Counted from the first letter of the stretch, positions 1-9,658 are shown. The stretch is DNA of 64,000 nucleotides from Stutzerimonas xanthomarina (GCF_003935375.1 NZ_RHQM01000005.1:248001-312000); one strand, 5' to 3'. Numbers and translations: made by a program. Notes: generated by a model not told the origin, from the letters alone.

Positions 1-170
1 AGGAGAAGGTGCGTATCCGCAAGGAGTTGCGTGAGGTGCGCTACCAGCTCAATGCCGATATCGAAGCGCTGGGGCGTACGCTGAAGTTCGCCAACATCGC
101 TCTGGTGCCCTTGCTGCTGACCCTGGGCGTGCTCGCCTTGTGGCTATGGCGCCGCCGCCGGAGCGCCTGA
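1..170 (+). CDS. GldG-like ABC transporter accessory protein, C-terminal end only
   Basis: The window opens inside this gene; the reading frame begins at base 3 and ends at TGA 168-170. The 55 visible residues are a charged helix (start EKVRIRKELREVRYQL), then a hydrophobic segment (ALVPLLLTLGVLALWLW) and a basic RRRRSA tail. This is how GldG-type auxiliary subunits of ABC-2 exporters end: a large extracytoplasmic domain anchored by a last membrane helix with a positive cytoplasmic end. The assignment rests on resemblance to Pseudomonas GldG-family C termini and the topology. The ATPase and permease would lie upstream of the window. Confidence 0.6.
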   Translation, partial: EKVRIRKELREVRYQLNADIEALGRTLKFANIALVPLLLTLGVLALWLWRRRRSA

Positions 171-237
171 ACAGAGCACCCGTTCCGGCATTGGCCGGGG
201 CGGGTGAGGGTGTCAAATCCGCAGCGGAAAAAAGAGG

Positions 238-265
238 CTGACAGCGAAAATCGTTGTTTTATACT
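238..265 (+). promoter_or_regulatory. Putative sigma-70 promoter of the cold-shock gene
   Basis: CTGACA (238-243) and TATACT (260-265) are separated by 16 bases. They match the consensus -35 and -10 boxes at five of six positions each and lie about 110 bases before the csp start. This leaves an untranslated leader of about 100 bases, as is common for csp genes. Apart from this promoter I see nothing in the 171-374 gap. Confidence 0.45.
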
Positions 266-374
266 CCGGCTACGGTCGCGTTCGAGTCGCATTTGCGCCG
301 GAGCCGAATGCACGAAGGCCTGACCGTCGACCCCTCTTCCGAGGAATAACAAAAAGCGAGTTGGAGAAGTGGTA

Positions 375-584
375 ATGGCTGAGCGCGAGACCGGAACCGT
401 CAAGTGGTTCAACGATGCAAAAGGCTATGGATTCATTCAGCGGGGTAATGGCGCCGACGTGTTCGTGCATTACCGCGCGATCCGTGGCGACGGCCACCGC
501 TCGCTGGCCGAAGGGCAGCAGGTGGAGTTTTCGGTAACCCAGGGTCAGAAGGGCCTGCAGGCCGAAGACGTCGCCGGCGTGTAA
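375..584 (+). CDS. CspA-family cold-shock protein
   Basis: A 69-residue single-domain OB-fold protein that binds single-stranded RNA or DNA and melts mRNA structure. It has the canonical [16 protein letters not shown] opening with RNP1 (KGYGFIQ), followed by RNP2 (DVFVHY). A GTG at 369 is in frame, but GGAG at 363-366 sits 8 bases before the ATG at 375, so I take 375. The gene is monocistronic: it has its own promoter and a strong terminator just after the stop. Pseudomonas carries several csp paralogues, so no specific symbol is given. Cold induction is not shown by the sequence. Confidence 0.93.
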   Translation: MAERETGTVKWFNDAKGYGFIQRGNGADVFVHYRAIRGDGHRSLAEGQQVEFSVTQGQKGLQAEDVAGV

Positions 585-600
585 CTTCGGTTGCACAATG

Positions 601-633
601 ACAAAGCCCGTCCAAGTGACGGGCTTTGTTTTG
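601..633 (+). terminator. Rho-independent terminator of the csp gene
   Basis: A perfect 12-bp stem (601-612 with 618-629) with a 5-base loop, followed by TTTTG. It begins 16 bases after the csp stop codon. Confidence 0.85.
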
Positions 634-683
634 CTATCCGGTGGTTTCGGTCCACCACGGATGAGCGATACGGCCGATGCCGA

Positions 684-1055
684 TCAGCCCGTCCGCCATA
701 CGATTTCCTCTTCACCGTCATCGCTGATGCGGATCCAACGGTCGGCCTCTTCAACGGCTTCCTCTTCCTGCCAGCCGCCTGGCGCGCAACGGATTTCCAC
801 GCCCAGCGCCTGATGCGCCGCGCGTGCACAGGCCAGGTCATCGGTCCAGGGCGTGGCGTCGCTTTCCAAGAGCAGGCAGTGCCATTTGCCGACCGCCTTG
901 GGCAGCCAGGTCACTGGAATCCCGGCGGCGTTGCACTTGAAGGTCTGGCCTTTCTGCTGCCAGGCGGAGCAGGGGCCGATGGCCTCGGCCAGCCACTCGC
1001 CGACGGCTTCCTGGCTGGCATCCCTGAGGTAGATCTCGATATCGGGTTGACGCAT
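684..1055 (-). CDS. Conserved hypothetical protein, 123 aa
   Basis: I do not recognise a named domain. The product is a soluble, acidic protein without signal peptide or membrane segment. It is rich in Trp, with two Cys in the middle and an acidic C-terminal stretch (DDGEEEIVWRTG). It starts 59 bases after the rlmA stop on the same strand, with a GAAGG-type ribosome site, so it is probably the last gene of a dapE-rlmA-orf unit. Coding is supported by start, spacing and codon bias; function is unknown. Confidence 0.7.
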   Translation of the reverse strand: MRQPDIEIYLRDASQEAVGEWLAEAIGPCSAWQQKGQTFKCNAAGIPVTWLPKAVGKWHCLLLESDATPWTDDLACARAAHQALGVEIRCAPGGWQEEEAVEEADRWIRISDDGEEEIVWRTG

Positions 1056-1114
1056 GGGCGACTGCCTTCTGTGTTGTGCCTTGGCCTGCCTCGCATGCTA
1101 TCGAGGCGTTTGCC

Positions 1115-1921
1115 TTAGGAAATTCGTTCGATCCAGTCGTAGCGTATCGCAACCCGCACCGCCAGCGGCGTGTCGATGACGGCGGCGCGCCGCTCGGCGC
1201 TGGCGCGCCAGCCGTGCGGGGTCATCGCCAGGAGGTCGGCGCGGGCCTGGGCGTCGTCCAGCTGCAGTTCATAGCTGAGGGTTTCGCTGTGGGTCAGGCG
1301 CATGCCGTCCGGAATGAGCGACAGGTGCTTCTCGTCGTCGTAGTCGCGTACCTCGTCGTAGAGCCGCGCGCGCAGCTCCCAGAGGTGCTCGCGGGTCGGG
1401 CCCATGCGCAGCAGTCCGCCGCCGGGCGGGAGCAGGCGGCGCGCTTCCTGCCAGTCCAGCGGGCTGAACACGCTGGCCAGCAGGTCGCAGCTGGCATCGG
1501 CCAGCGGCACGCGGGCCATGCTCGCCACCAGCCACTCGAGTTGCGGGGCGCGTTTGCAGGCGCGCTTGATCGCCTCGCGGGAGATGTCCAGTGCATAGCC
1601 TTCTGCATCCGGCAGCGCGGCGGCCAGTTGGGCTGTGTAGTAGCCCTCGCCACAGCCGATGTCCAGCCAGCGTTGCGGCGCGCGCTTGGCGGCCAGCTCG
1701 GCGAGGCGTCGGGCCAGCGGCGCATAGTGACCGCCATCGAGAAAGCGCCGGCGCGCCTCGACCATGGCCTGGTTGTCGCCCGGATCACGGCTGTTCTTGT
1801 GCTGCACGGGCAGCAGGTTCAGGTAGCCCTGGCGCGCGCGGTCGAAACGGTGATTGGCCGGGCAGGCCACGCCGTTTTCCACCGCGTTGAGCGGCGCCTG
1901 GCAGATCGGGCAGATCAGCAT
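1115..1921 (-). CDS. rlmA: 23S rRNA (guanine-N1)-methyltransferase RlmA
   Basis: The product (268 aa) methylates G745 of 23S rRNA using S-adenosylmethionine. The N-terminal zinc site is visible as C4-x2-C7, C20 and H24. The SAM-binding motif I ([12 protein letters not shown]) lies at about residues 85-96, and the length matches the family. The start overlaps the end of dapE by 7 bases, indicating translational coupling. The main alternative within the family is the Gram-positive TlrB-type G748 enzyme, which is unlikely in this host. Confidence 0.93.
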   Translation of the reverse strand: MLICPICQAPLNAVENGVACPANHRFDRARQGYLNLLPVQHKNSRDPGDNQAMVEARRRFLDGGHYAPLARRLAELAAKRAPQRWLDIGCGEGYYTAQLAAALPDAEGYALDISREAIKRACKRAPQLEWLVASMARVPLADASCDLLASVFSPLDWQEARRLLPPGGGLLRMGPTREHLWELRARLYDEVRDYDDEKHLSLIPDGMRLTHSETLSYELQLDDAQARADLLAMTPHGWRASAERRAAVIDTPLAVRVAIRYDWIERIS

Positions 1922-3063
1922 GCCAGCAGGTTCACCAGGGTCTGGTAGTAGATGTCGGTCAGCACATCGAGATCCCTGGCCAGGATGTGCTCGTCGACCT
2001 GGTGGATGGTGGCATTGACCGGGCCGAGCTCGACCACCTGGGTACCCAGGGTGGCGATAAAGCGTCCGTCCGAGGTGCCGCCGCTGGTGGACGGCATGGT
2101 TTCGCGGCCGGTGACGCTGCGGATCGCCTTGGCCACGCCGTCGAGCAGGTCACCCGGCTCGGTGAGGAACGGCAGGCCGGACAGCGCCCAGTCGATGCTC
2201 CAGTCCAGACCGTGCTTGTCGAGGATCGCCGCGGTGCGTTGCTGCAAGCCTTCGACGGTCGACTCGGTGGAAAAGCGGAAGTTGAATACCGCTTCCAGCG
2301 TGCCGGGGATGACGTTGGTGGCGCCGGTGCCAGCGTTCAGGTTGGAGATCTGGAAGCTGGTCGGCGGGAAGAACGCATTGCCATCGTCCCAGTGTTCGGC
2401 AGCCAGCTCGGCCAGTGCCGGCGCGGCCAGGTGGATCGGGTTCTTCGCCAGATGAGGGTAGGCCACATGGCCCTGCTGACCGCGAACGGTGAGCGTGCCG
2501 CCCAGCGAGCCGCGGCGACCATTCTTCACCACGTCGCCCACCAGGCTGGTGCTCGAGGGTTCGCCGACGATGCACCAGTCCAGGCGCTGGCCGCGCTCGC
2601 GCAGGCGCTCGACCACCGCCTTGGTGCCATGGTGCGCCGGGCCTTCTTCATCGCTGGTGATCAGGAAGGCGATCTGCCCCTTGTGGTCCGGATGGTCGGC
2701 GGTGAAGCGTTCCACTGCCACGACCATGGCGGCCAGGCTGCCTTTCATGTCTGCCGCGCCGCGACCGTGGAGAATGCCCTGCTCGTCGATGCGCGCACTG
2801 AACGGCGGGTTCTGCCAGGCCTGCAGCGGGCCGGTGGGAACCACGTCGGTATGGCCGGCGAAGCACAGCACCGGGCCTTCGTTGCCGCGAATGGCCCAGA
2901 AGTTCTCCACGTCCTCGATGTGCATCGGCTCGATGGCGAAGCCGCAAGCCGCCAGGCGCTGGCTCATCAGCTGCTGGCAGCCTTCGTCCAGCGGCGTCAC
3001 GGAGGGGCGGTTGATCAGCTCGCAGGCCAGTTCGAGGGTCGGGGAGAGGGCGGGGGCGGTCAT
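1915..3063 (-). CDS. dapE: Succinyl-diaminopimelate desuccinylase
   Basis: An M20 metallopeptidase-family enzyme (382 aa) that hydrolyses N-succinyl-LL-diaminopimelate in the lysine and peptidoglycan DAP pathway. The di-zinc ligands are all recognisable: His in FAGHTDVVP, Asp in GRGAADMKG, the Glu pair in TSDEEGPA, Glu in VGEPSS and the C-terminal His in [10 protein letters not shown] longer frame exists to 3096, but the ATG at 3063 ([13 protein letters not shown]) gives the family's normal N terminus. The gene overlaps rlmA downstream and is divergent from tcdA. Confidence 0.96.
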   Translation of the reverse strand: MTAPALSPTLELACELINRPSVTPLDEGCQQLMSQRLAACGFAIEPMHIEDVENFWAIRGNEGPVLCFAGHTDVVPTGPLQAWQNPPFSARIDEQGILHGRGAADMKGSLAAMVVAVERFTADHPDHKGQIAFLITSDEEGPAHHGTKAVVERLRERGQRLDWCIVGEPSSTSLVGDVVKNGRRGSLGGTLTVRGQQGHVAYPHLAKNPIHLAAPALAELAAEHWDDGNAFFPPTSFQISNLNAGTGATNVIPGTLEAVFNFRFSTESTVEGLQQRTAAILDKHGLDWSIDWALSGLPFLTEPGDLLDGVAKAIRSVTGRETMPSTSGGTSDGRFIATLGTQVVELGPVNATIHQVDEHILARDLDVLTDIYYQTLVNLLAC

Positions 3064-3191
3064 CACGGCTCCGGTACGGCGGGGAAAGGGCGCCATATTA
3101 AAGCAAAGCCGGGGCTGCGGTGACGGCCGGATGCAGTGGTCGGCACGCGGCGAGGTCTTATAATCGCCAGGTTTTTCTCCGGGGAGTCGGC

Positions 3192-4025
3192 ATGTCTATC
3201 GATGAACAGCGTTTCGGCGGCATTGCCCGTCTGTATGGCCGGCTCGGTCTGGAGCGGCTGGCGGCGGCTCATGTGGCGGTGGTCGGCATCGGCGGTGTCG
3301 GCTCGTGGGCGGCCGAGGCGCTGGCACGCAGCGGCGTCGGCGAGATCAGCCTGTTCGACCTGGACGATGTGTGCATCACCAATACCAACCGGCAGATCCA
3401 TGCGCTGGAGGGTGCGGTGGGCAAGCCGAAGGTGGACGAAATGGCCGCGCGCATCCGTGCCATCAACCCGGCATGTCGGGTTCATGCCGTGCCCGACTTC
3501 GTCACCCGCGAAACCATGGCCGAGTACATCACAGAAGGCTTGGACTGCGTCATCGACTGCATCGACAGCGTGCCGGCCAAGGCGGCGCTGATCGCCTGGT
3601 GCAAGCGCCGCAAGATCCAGATCATCGCGACCGGCGGGGCGGGCGGGCAGGTGGACCCGACGCAGATTCAGGTCGCCGATCTGAACAAGACCTTCAACGA
3701 TCCGCTGGCGGCCAAGGTGCGCTCGCTGCTGCGTCGCGAATACAACTTCTCGCGCACGCCGGGGCGCACCTACAGCGTGCCCTGTGTGTTCTCCACGGAG
3801 CAGTTGCGCTACCCGAAGCCGGACGGCGGCGTCTGCCAGAGCAAGAGTTTCGTTGGCGAAGGCGTCAAGCTCGACTGCGCTGGAGGGTTCGGTGCGGTCA
3901 CCATGGTCACTGCTAGTTTCGGCATGGTGGCGGCGGCGAAGGCGGTCGACAAGCTGGTCGCCGGTGCACGTCGGCCGAGCGAACGTAATGTGTTAGCCAT
4001 GACAGCTAATTCTGCTGGCCCCTAG
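3192..4025 (+). CDS. tcdA: tRNA threonylcarbamoyladenosine dehydratase TcdA (CsdL)
   Basis: An E1-like ATP-dependent enzyme that cyclises t6A37 of tRNAs to ct6A. It has the ThiF/MoeB nucleotide-binding loop [11 protein letters not shown] near residue 32, then the acidic [14 protein letters not shown] motif that contacts ATP. Length is 277 aa, as expected. The frame is open upstream to 3120, but the ATG at 3192 ([10 protein letters not shown]) follows a GGGGAG ribosome site and matches the family start. It is divergent from dapE; the 128-base gap holds both promoters. Confidence 0.94.
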   Translation: MSIDEQRFGGIARLYGRLGLERLAAAHVAVVGIGGVGSWAAEALARSGVGEISLFDLDDVCITNTNRQIHALEGAVGKPKVDEMAARIRAINPACRVHAVPDFVTRETMAEYITEGLDCVIDCIDSVPAKAALIAWCKRRKIQIIATGGAGGQVDPTQIQVADLNKTFNDPLAAKVRSLLRREYNFSRTPGRTYSVPCVFSTEQLRYPKPDGGVCQSKSFVGEGVKLDCAGGFGAVTMVTASFGMVAAAKAVDKLVAGARRPSERNVLAMTANSAGP

Positions 4026-4334
4026 TTGTGTCAGGCGCCGGTTTCAGCACTGCTACCTCCTGACTTTCTCGAATTCGCATCTGACGGAAGTTCGTCATTC
4101 CTGTCGGCGATAGTTCTGATAGGGCGCGCCTGGTTCGATTTTTCGGCTTGTCTTATGTGCCTGCGGCGTGTCTAGCACTCGGGTTGCAGGAAGTTCCGTT
4201 GACTTAAAATATTAATAAAACAGCAAGCGCTCTGTAATGCGGGGCTCCCATACTCCGCTTCGATCAAACCAACCAAGCTTACGTCACTTGTAAACGGCGT
4301 TGATTAAATCCCAATGGAGCTCTGGAGCTTTCTG
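4026..4334. other. Non-coding region upstream of the porin gene
   Basis: About 309 bases without a credible ORF. The second half becomes markedly AT-rich (around 4199-4222), with a TTGACT hexamer at 4199-4204 but no convincing -10 box at the right distance. It probably holds the porin promoter and leader. I see no clear terminator for tcdA, only a short GACG/CGTC hairpin near 4083-4096. Confidence 0.5.
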
Positions 4335-5417
4335 ATGAAGAAGAAGTTGATTGCGGTTGTTGTGAGTGCTGCGGCCGTAATGCCTGTTCTGGCTGCGGCA
4401 GACGTCAATATCTACGGTCGTGTGCATGTTTCCACCGACTTCCTGGACGATGGTGCCGACTACTCCGAGACCAATATTTCAAGTAACTCTTCGCGCCTGG
4501 GTTTCAAGGGTGATCATCAGATCAATCCTGACCTGAAAGCATTCTTCCAGGTGGAGCAGCAGATCAACTTCACTACCGGTAGCGGAGATTCTGACAGTAC
4601 CAACTTCGCCACTCGCGATACATTCGTAGGTTTGGCAGGTGATTTTGGCTCCGTACAGCTGGGACGTTTCGATAGTCCTTTCAAAGTGGCGCGCGGTCCG
4701 GCCAACCTCTTCGGTGATCAGGTCGGTGACATGCGCAACCTGACTCGTGTTGGCAATGCCCGATTCGACGAGCGATATGACAACACAGTTCAGTACACCA
4801 CACCGAGTTTTGGCGGCTTCAACGCAGTGCTCGCCTATTCCGTACATGAAGGGCAGTGGGTCGAAGAAAACGAAGATTCCGACGGCATCAGCGTTGCGCT
4901 GAACTACGTTGGTGGTCCGCTCGAGGCATCCCTGGCGTATGAAACCGTGGAGGAAGACACCTCCCGTGGCGAGCGTGATGGCATTCGTGCTGCCGCTGCC
5001 TACAAGTTGACCGACGAATTCAAACTCGTCGGCTTCTATCAGACCGTCGACTACGATGGCTTCGAAGGTACCTCCGCAGCCCTGCGTGACCAGCTCTCTT
5101 CGAAGACCTATGGTCTGGGTGGCGAATTTAAGGTTGCCTCCAATACAGCTCTCAAGGCCATGTGGATGACTCGAGACGCCGATGCATCCAACTATGACGC
5201 CGATATGTGGGTAGTCGGCGTAGAGCACAAGTTGGACAAGGCTGTTCGTGTCTATGCCAACTACGCCGTCCTTGATAATGACGACAATGTCGCGCTGACT
5301 CCATGGAGCCAGGCTCGCTCCGCCAATCCGACTGGTCAGTCTATCAACGATGGCGTGAACGAAGCCCTCGGCGAAAAAGCGTCCGGACTTTCTGTCGGTC
5401 TGCGTTACGACTTCTAA
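4335..5417 (+). CDS. Outer-membrane porin, Gram-negative general-porin type
   Basis: A 360-residue beta-barrel protein with a signal peptide of about 22 residues (MKKKLIAVVVSAAAVMPVLA) and a mature start at about ADVNIYGRV. Typical porin features follow: NSSRLGFKG, the acidic constriction-loop region around QLGRFDSP, and a terminal phenylalanine in SVGLRYDF for barrel assembly. GGAG at 4324-4327 sits 7 bases before this ATG, so I prefer it to the in-frame ATG at 4314. It forms a passive diffusion channel of unknown preference, anionic or small solutes being plausible. Codon use is less GC-biased than in neighbouring genes, consistent with high expression. Confidence 0.9.
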   Translation: MKKKLIAVVVSAAAVMPVLAAADVNIYGRVHVSTDFLDDGADYSETNISSNSSRLGFKGDHQINPDLKAFFQVEQQINFTTGSGDSDSTNFATRDTFVGLAGDFGSVQLGRFDSPFKVARGPANLFGDQVGDMRNLTRVGNARFDERYDNTVQYTTPSFGGFNAVLAYSVHEGQWVEENEDSDGISVALNYVGGPLEASLAYETVEEDTSRGERDGIRAAAAYKLTDEFKLVGFYQTVDYDGFEGTSAALRDQLSSKTYGLGGEFKVASNTALKAMWMTRDADASNYDADMWVVGVEHKLDKAVRVYANYAVLDNDDNVALTPWSQARSANPTGQSINDGVNEALGEKASGLSVGLRYDF

Positions 5418-5440
5418 TCTTCTATAAGATCGGAAATATT

Positions 5441-5479
5441 AAGCCGGGACGCTCAGTTTAGGGTGCCCCGGTTTTTTTG
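5441..5479 (+). terminator. Terminator after the porin gene
   Basis: CCGGG (5444-5448) can pair with CCCGG (5467-5471) across an imperfect stem, immediately followed by a run of seven T. It lies 24 bases past the porin stop. Confidence 0.65.
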
Positions 5480-5592
5480 TAATCAAAGTGAGATATTTCA
5501 CTTCTACTGTGGCTCTCTACCTGCAGTGTCGCAGGGTTGCCAGCTCTGGTGGATAACCAGCTTAGCCCGCTTATTCTGTTCAAGGAGTCTCC

Positions 5593-6288
5593 ATGCGTTG
5601 TATTTTCTGGGTTGCCGTTGTCGGCCTGTTATCGGGTTGTGCACAACAGTCCCACGTGAAGTTGTACCCCGGCTCCGAGCTGCCAAAGGCGCAAGTAGTG
5701 GTGGTTGAAGTACCCGATACTCTTGAAGTGATGAGCATCAATGGCCAAGAGCTGCCTTTGGCTAACTCGCGGTTCGGCACAAAGAACAAAACGCTGCATC
5801 TGCAGCCCGGTAAATATCGTATCAATGCCTACTACAAGAACGGCTTTGATATCGGCGGAGGCCTGAGTCACGAAATCGTCCGCACGCGCGGAGCGGTGTA
5901 CAGCCTGGATGGTCGTGCTGGTGACGTCTGGAAGCTGGAATACAACGAGCCGGCCAACTTGCAAGAAGCTCGCGCGATGAAGGACACTTTCGCCGGCTGG
6001 TCGAAGAACCAGCTCACCGGCGAACGCATCGAGACGACAGTCGGAGCAGAACCGACTTCCGCTGTGAACCAGCTTCTGGGCGGTAACTCCAGCGCGGTTG
6101 CGCAGACCACTGTCGAGCCGCTCGATAGCGCGCAGACCCACTCGAATGTTGGCGTACCTGTCCCATCTCGAGCAGCACCGTCCCAGACCTTGCCTCACAG
6201 CGACGCGACGCTCAACACACTGCAGCAATTGTGGCTGATGCTAAGCCCGGAAAGCCGTAAGGCATTCCTCGACTGGACTCAGCAGTAA
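5593..6288 (+). CDS. DUF2057-family lipoprotein
   Basis: A 231-residue protein with a lipoprotein signal peptide: hydrophobic FWVAVVGL, then LLSGC, so Cys16 should be lipidated. The N-terminal half resembles DUF2057 (YccT-type): VPDTLEVMSINGQEL, then a beta-rich stretch with LHLQPGKYRI. The C-terminal part is a Ser/Thr/Pro-rich linker ending in a short helical segment (LNTLQQLWLMLSP). An AAGGAG site lies just before the ATG. It follows the porin but is separated by a terminator, and has its own terminator downstream. The function of the family is unknown; an envelope role is inferred only from localisation. Confidence 0.8.
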   Translation: MRCIFWVAVVGLLSGCAQQSHVKLYPGSELPKAQVVVVEVPDTLEVMSINGQELPLANSRFGTKNKTLHLQPGKYRINAYYKNGFDIGGGLSHEIVRTRGAVYSLDGRAGDVWKLEYNEPANLQEARAMKDTFAGWSKNQLTGERIETTVGAEPTSAVNQLLGGNSSAVAQTTVEPLDSAQTHSNVGVPVPSRAAPSQTLPHSDATLNTLQQLWLMLSPESRKAFLDWTQQ

Positions 6289-6380
6289 GCCGAGTGCGTG
6301 CATTTGCACTTACAGAGCAGGTTCGCAGGTAACCCGTCTGAAACGTGCATCCGGTAAATTCCCGTGTGTATGCTCCTTTG

Positions 6381-6404
6381 CCCCGTCGCTTGACGGGGTT
6401 TTTT
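6381..6404 (+). terminator. Terminator after the DUF2057 lipoprotein gene
   Basis: CCCCGTC (6381-6387) pairs with GACGGGG (6392-6398) around a 4-base loop and is followed by six T. A compact, strong hairpin. Confidence 0.85.
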
Positions 6405-6446
6405 ATGCGCTTTTTTTCATAGCGCAGGTGAGCCAGACTGGTCGGC

Positions 6447-7577
6447 ATGCACATTCAGACCATTTCCAGAATCGCCGAGCTTGCTTCCATAGCATGGGAC
6501 GCCATGCTGTCCGACACTCAACCCTTTGTCCGTCACGCCTTTTTATCCACCCTGGAAGATAGTGGCAGTGTGGGAGGGCGCAGCGGCTGGCAGCCAGCGC
6601 ATTTGGTCCTACGCGACCCGCACGGCGAATTGCGCGCAGCACTTCCGCTGTACCGCAAGAGCCACTCGTACGGTGAGTATGTTTTCGACTGGGCCTGGGC
6701 TGACGCATGCCAGCGCGCCGGTATCGGTTATTACCCGAAGTTGCTCTGTGCAGTGCCGTTCACGCCAGTCGCCGGTGGTCGCCTGCTGGGCGACGCGGAA
6801 GGAGCGGGCCTCTTGATCGATGCGCTCACCGAGGGACTGGATCGAAACGAAACGTCTGGATTGCACATCAACTTCACCGAGCCTGCCGCCGACCGTCTTG
6901 TCGCAGGCCGGGAAGGCTGGCTGGAACGCATCGGCTGTCAGTTTCACTGGCACAACCGCGGCTATCGTGATTTTCAGGACTTCCTCGATGCGCTGACGTC
7001 GCGCAAACGCAAGCAGATGCGCAAGGAGCGAGAGCAGGTCACGGCTCAAGGCATCTCGTTCGAATGGCGAGAAGGGCACGAGCTCAGCGAGGCGGAATGG
7101 GATTTCGTGTATGCCTGTTACGCCAATACTTACCACGTACGCGGCCAGACGCCGTACCTCACGCGTATTTTCTTCAGCCTGCTGGCCGAGCGCATGCCAG
7201 AGGCGATCCGCGTCGTATTGGCTGTTCAGGGCGTAAGGCCTGTCGCCATGGCGTTCAGCCTGTGTGACGACAGCGGACTATACGGCCGATACTGGGGCTG
7301 CCTGGCGGAGTTTGACCGTCTGCACTTCGAGACCTGTTTTTACCAGGGCATCGACCAGGCCATTGCGGACGGCCTGCAGCGCTTCGATGCCGGCGCGCAG
7401 GGCGAGCACAAGCTGATCCGGGGCTTCGAACCGGTGATCACGCGCTCCTGGCATTACCTGCAGCACCCCGGTTTGCGAGCCGCGGTGACGGATTTTCTGC
7501 AGCAGGAGCGCGTCGGTGTGCTGGCCTATGCCGAGGCGGCGCGGCAGGCGCTGCCGTACCGGCAGGCCGGCAGCTAG
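6447..7577 (+). CDS. DUF482/COG3146-type GNAT acyltransferase
   Basis: A 376-residue soluble protein of the family often labelled 'peptidoglycan biosynthesis protein' or GNAT N-acetyltransferase. Visible family signatures are the ALPLYRKSHSYGEYVFDWAW block at about residues 65-85, the KRKQMRKERE basic stretch, and the C-terminal EHKLIRGFEPV segment where GNAT folds bind acyl-CoA. Substrate unknown. It stands alone, downstream of a terminator and convergent with the next gene. Confidence 0.8.
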   Translation: MHIQTISRIAELASIAWDAMLSDTQPFVRHAFLSTLEDSGSVGGRSGWQPAHLVLRDPHGELRAALPLYRKSHSYGEYVFDWAWADACQRAGIGYYPKLLCAVPFTPVAGGRLLGDAEGAGLLIDALTEGLDRNETSGLHINFTEPAADRLVAGREGWLERIGCQFHWHNRGYRDFQDFLDALTSRKRKQMRKEREQVTAQGISFEWREGHELSEAEWDFVYACYANTYHVRGQTPYLTRIFFSLLAERMPEAIRVVLAVQGVRPVAMAFSLCDDSGLYGRYWGCLAEFDRLHFETCFYQGIDQAIADGLQRFDAGAQGEHKLIRGFEPVITRSWHYLQHPGLRAAVTDFLQQERVGVLAYAEAARQALPYRQAGS

Positions 7578-7586
7578 CCACTTGCG

Positions 7587-8009
7587 TCAGGCGTGGGACG
7601 CGGCGCTGTTTTCCTCGTGGATATCCAGCATGCGCTGCAATTCGCTGCGCAGCAGCGGATCCTGGCAGCCTGGCAGATACTCGCGCAGCTTACGGATCAC
7701 CCATTGCTGACCCTTGTCGATGAACGGCAGACGTTCATCCAGCGACTCGATCGCCATCGCCTTGCCGTAGAAGGCGCCGGTGTCCTTGTTGGGCTCCACG
7801 CCCAGATGCTGAAGGCAGTTGAGCAGCAGCTTGCAGCTCTCGATCTCGCCCTGGCGAATCTGCTCGAGCAGCTGCCGCTGTTCCGGGTCAGTGGCCTGTT
7901 GCAGCGATTCGCCGGCAACCTTGGCGCCCGCGCGTTCGGCGCTGAGCAGGTCCTGCAGCAGCTGGGCTTCGCCTTCCGGGGTGTTCAGTGGGCTTTGTGG
8001 TTCGGTCAT
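7587..8009 (-). CDS. Small ferritin-like helical protein (probably DUF6306)
   Basis: A 140-residue, almost entirely helical acidic protein. The segment LLQDLLSAERAGAKVAGESL resembles the first helix of ferritin-like bundles, and EQIRQGEIESCKLLLNCLQH supplies a second Glu-rich helix. The ATG at 8009 follows a CAGGAG ribosome site; the longer frame to 8042 lacks one. It is convergent with the GNAT gene, 9 bases apart, and downstream of ppiA beyond its terminator. Metal binding is possible but not demonstrated. Confidence 0.7.
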   Translation of the reverse strand: MTEPQSPLNTPEGEAQLLQDLLSAERAGAKVAGESLQQATDPEQRQLLEQIRQGEIESCKLLLNCLQHLGVEPNKDTGAFYGKAMAIESLDERLPFIDKGQQWVIRKLREYLPGCQDPLLRSELQRMLDIHEENSAASHA

Positions 8010-8071
8010 GTCGCGATCTCCTGTCGGTTGAGGGTTTCGCACGCTGGCGGCAGCCGGGTATGTGCCGGCAG

Positions 8072-8100
8072 AAATGAAAAGGGCCGGTGAACCGGCCCTT
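8072..8100 (-). terminator. Terminator after the periplasmic cyclophilin gene
   Basis: On the minus strand AAGGGCCGG pairs with CCGGCCCTT and is followed by TTTCATTTC. The hairpin starts 6 bases after the cyclophilin stop codon. Confidence 0.85.
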
Positions 8101-8106
8101 CGGGGA

Positions 8107-8661
8107 TCAGAGCTTCTTCGCGGTGATGATCTTCACCGGAGTCAGTGGCACGTTCTGCATCATGGCGCGGTTGCCTGTGGGGACCTGGGCGATCTGGTCG
8201 ACGACCTCCATGCCGCGCACCACCTTGCCGAACACCGCGTAGCCGAAATCGCGGCTGCCGTGGTCGAGGAAGTCGTTGTCGCGGTGGTTGATGAAGAATT
8301 GACTGGTCGCCGAGTTGACGTTCTGCGTACGGGCCATGGCCACGGTGCCGCGCACGTTGTGCAGGCCGTTGTCGGCCTCGTTCTTGATCGGCGCCTTGGT
8401 GGGCTTCTGGTTCAGCCCTTCGCCGAAGCCGCCACCCTGGATCATGAAGCCTGGGATGACGCGGTGAAACACGGTGCCGTCGTAGAAACCGCTATCGACG
8501 TAGGCGATGAAGTTCTCGACGCTGATCGGTGCCTTTTCCGCCTCGAGTTCCAGTTCGATTTCACCCAGGCTGGTGGTCAGCAGCACGCGAGGATTTTCGG
8601 CAGCGAACAGGTTGCCGGCCAGCAGAACGGTGCAGGCGGCGAGGGCGATGCGTTTCAACAT
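8107..8661 (-). CDS. ppiA: Periplasmic peptidyl-prolyl cis-trans isomerase (cyclophilin A type)
   Basis: A 184-residue cyclophilin with a signal peptide ([20 protein letters not shown]) that cleaves before AENPRVL. It catalyses proline isomerisation in exported proteins. The active-site block [13 protein letters not shown] (Arg essential) and the downstream [17 protein letters not shown] segment are intact. The ATG at 8661 is chosen because it begins the signal peptide; the open frame to 8721 has no support. It lies 28 bases downstream of the LysR gene on the same strand, so read-through from it is possible. Confidence 0.92.
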   Translation of the reverse strand: MLKRIALAACTVLLAGNLFAAENPRVLLTTSLGEIELELEAEKAPISVENFIAYVDSGFYDGTVFHRVIPGFMIQGGGFGEGLNQKPTKAPIKNEADNGLHNVRGTVAMARTQNVNSATSQFFINHRDNDFLDHGSRDFGYAVFGKVVRGMEVVDQIAQVPTGNRAMMQNVPLTPVKIITAKKL

Positions 8662-8689
8662 GATGTAGTTCCTGATGTTGGGGATGCTG

Positions 8690-9598
8690 TCAGCCGGCCA
8701 GGGTTGTGGCCTGCCCCGCATCGTACGTCTTGATCAGCTCGATGAGAATCCGGGTAGCCGGTCCGAGCGGTCTGTCATGGTTAGTGTAGAGATAGAAGGA
8801 GGGGCGGCGAATGCTGCCTTGGACCAATGGCAGCGGCTTGAGTACACCTTCGGCCAGTTCGCGGCTGATCAGGTGGCGCGGTAGCCAGGCGAAGCCTAGG
8901 CCGCTGCTGACGAACGCCACGGAGGTCGCCAGGCTTCCGACTGTCCAGCGTTGTTCCGCACCCAGCCAACCGGCATCACGCGGCTGCCGCAGGCCGGTGT
9001 CGCGAACCACGATCTGCATCTGGCTCTGCAGGTCCTGCACGCTGAGCTTGCGTCCCAGTTGATGCAGGGCGTGGTCGGCATGGGCGACGGCGACGAACTC
9101 CACGGTGCTGAGCTCGCTGCCCAGATAGCCAGTGATGTCCAGGCCGCTGATGGCCAGATCCGCCGTGCCGTCCTTGAGCACTTCTTCCACGCCGGACAAT
9201 ACCTCCTCGCGCAGCCGAACCCGGCAGCCACGGCTCTTGGGCATGAAGTCGCTGAGGGCGCGGATCAGCTTGGCGCTGGGGTAGGCGGCGTCGACCACCA
9301 GCCGCACCTCGGCTTCCCAACCCTGCTCCATGTGGTGCGCCAGCTCTTCCAGCTGGCTGGCCTGGGTGACCAGCTGTCGCGAGCGGCGCAGCAGCACCTC
9401 ACCGGCCTCGGTCAGCACCGCCTTGCGCCCGTCGATGCGTAGCAGCGGCACGCCGAGCTGCTCCTGCATGCGCGCCACGGTGTAGCTGACCGACGATTGC
9501 GAACGATGCAGCGCTTCGGCCGCCTGGGCGAAGCCGCCGTGGTCGATGACCGCCTGCAGAGTGCGCCACTGATCGAGGGTCACACGGGGTACTTTCAT
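8690..9598 (-). CDS. LysR-family transcriptional regulator
   Basis: The protein has 302 residues. The N-terminal winged helix-turn-helix ([20 protein letters not shown], then [18 protein letters not shown]) is followed by an effector-binding domain that ends conventionally. The ATG at 9598 is preceded by GAAGGA; the extension to 9895 runs back over the divergent gene and is rejected. Its start is 60 bases from that of a divergent small exported protein, a classical arrangement for a LysR target. The effector is unknown. Confidence 0.92.
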   Translation of the reverse strand: MKVPRVTLDQWRTLQAVIDHGGFAQAAEALHRSQSSVSYTVARMQEQLGVPLLRIDGRKAVLTEAGEVLLRRSRQLVTQASQLEELAHHMEQGWEAEVRLVVDAAYPSAKLIRALSDFMPKSRGCRVRLREEVLSGVEEVLKDGTADLAISGLDITGYLGSELSTVEFVAVAHADHALHQLGRKLSVQDLQSQMQIVVRDTGLRQPRDAGWLGAEQRWTVGSLATSVAFVSSGLGFAWLPRHLISRELAEGVLKPLPLVQGSIRRPSFYLYTNHDRPLGPATRILIELIKTYDAGQATTLAG

Positions 9599-9658
9599 TC
9601 CTTCGGTTCCTTTAGCAAGGTCTGTTACGCTGGCCCTTCTGTCGAGGAGCCCCGTCAA

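Noticed and set aside
1987..3123. 378-residue open frame antisense to dapE
   Set aside because: dapE has all metal ligands; the antisense frame is compositional.
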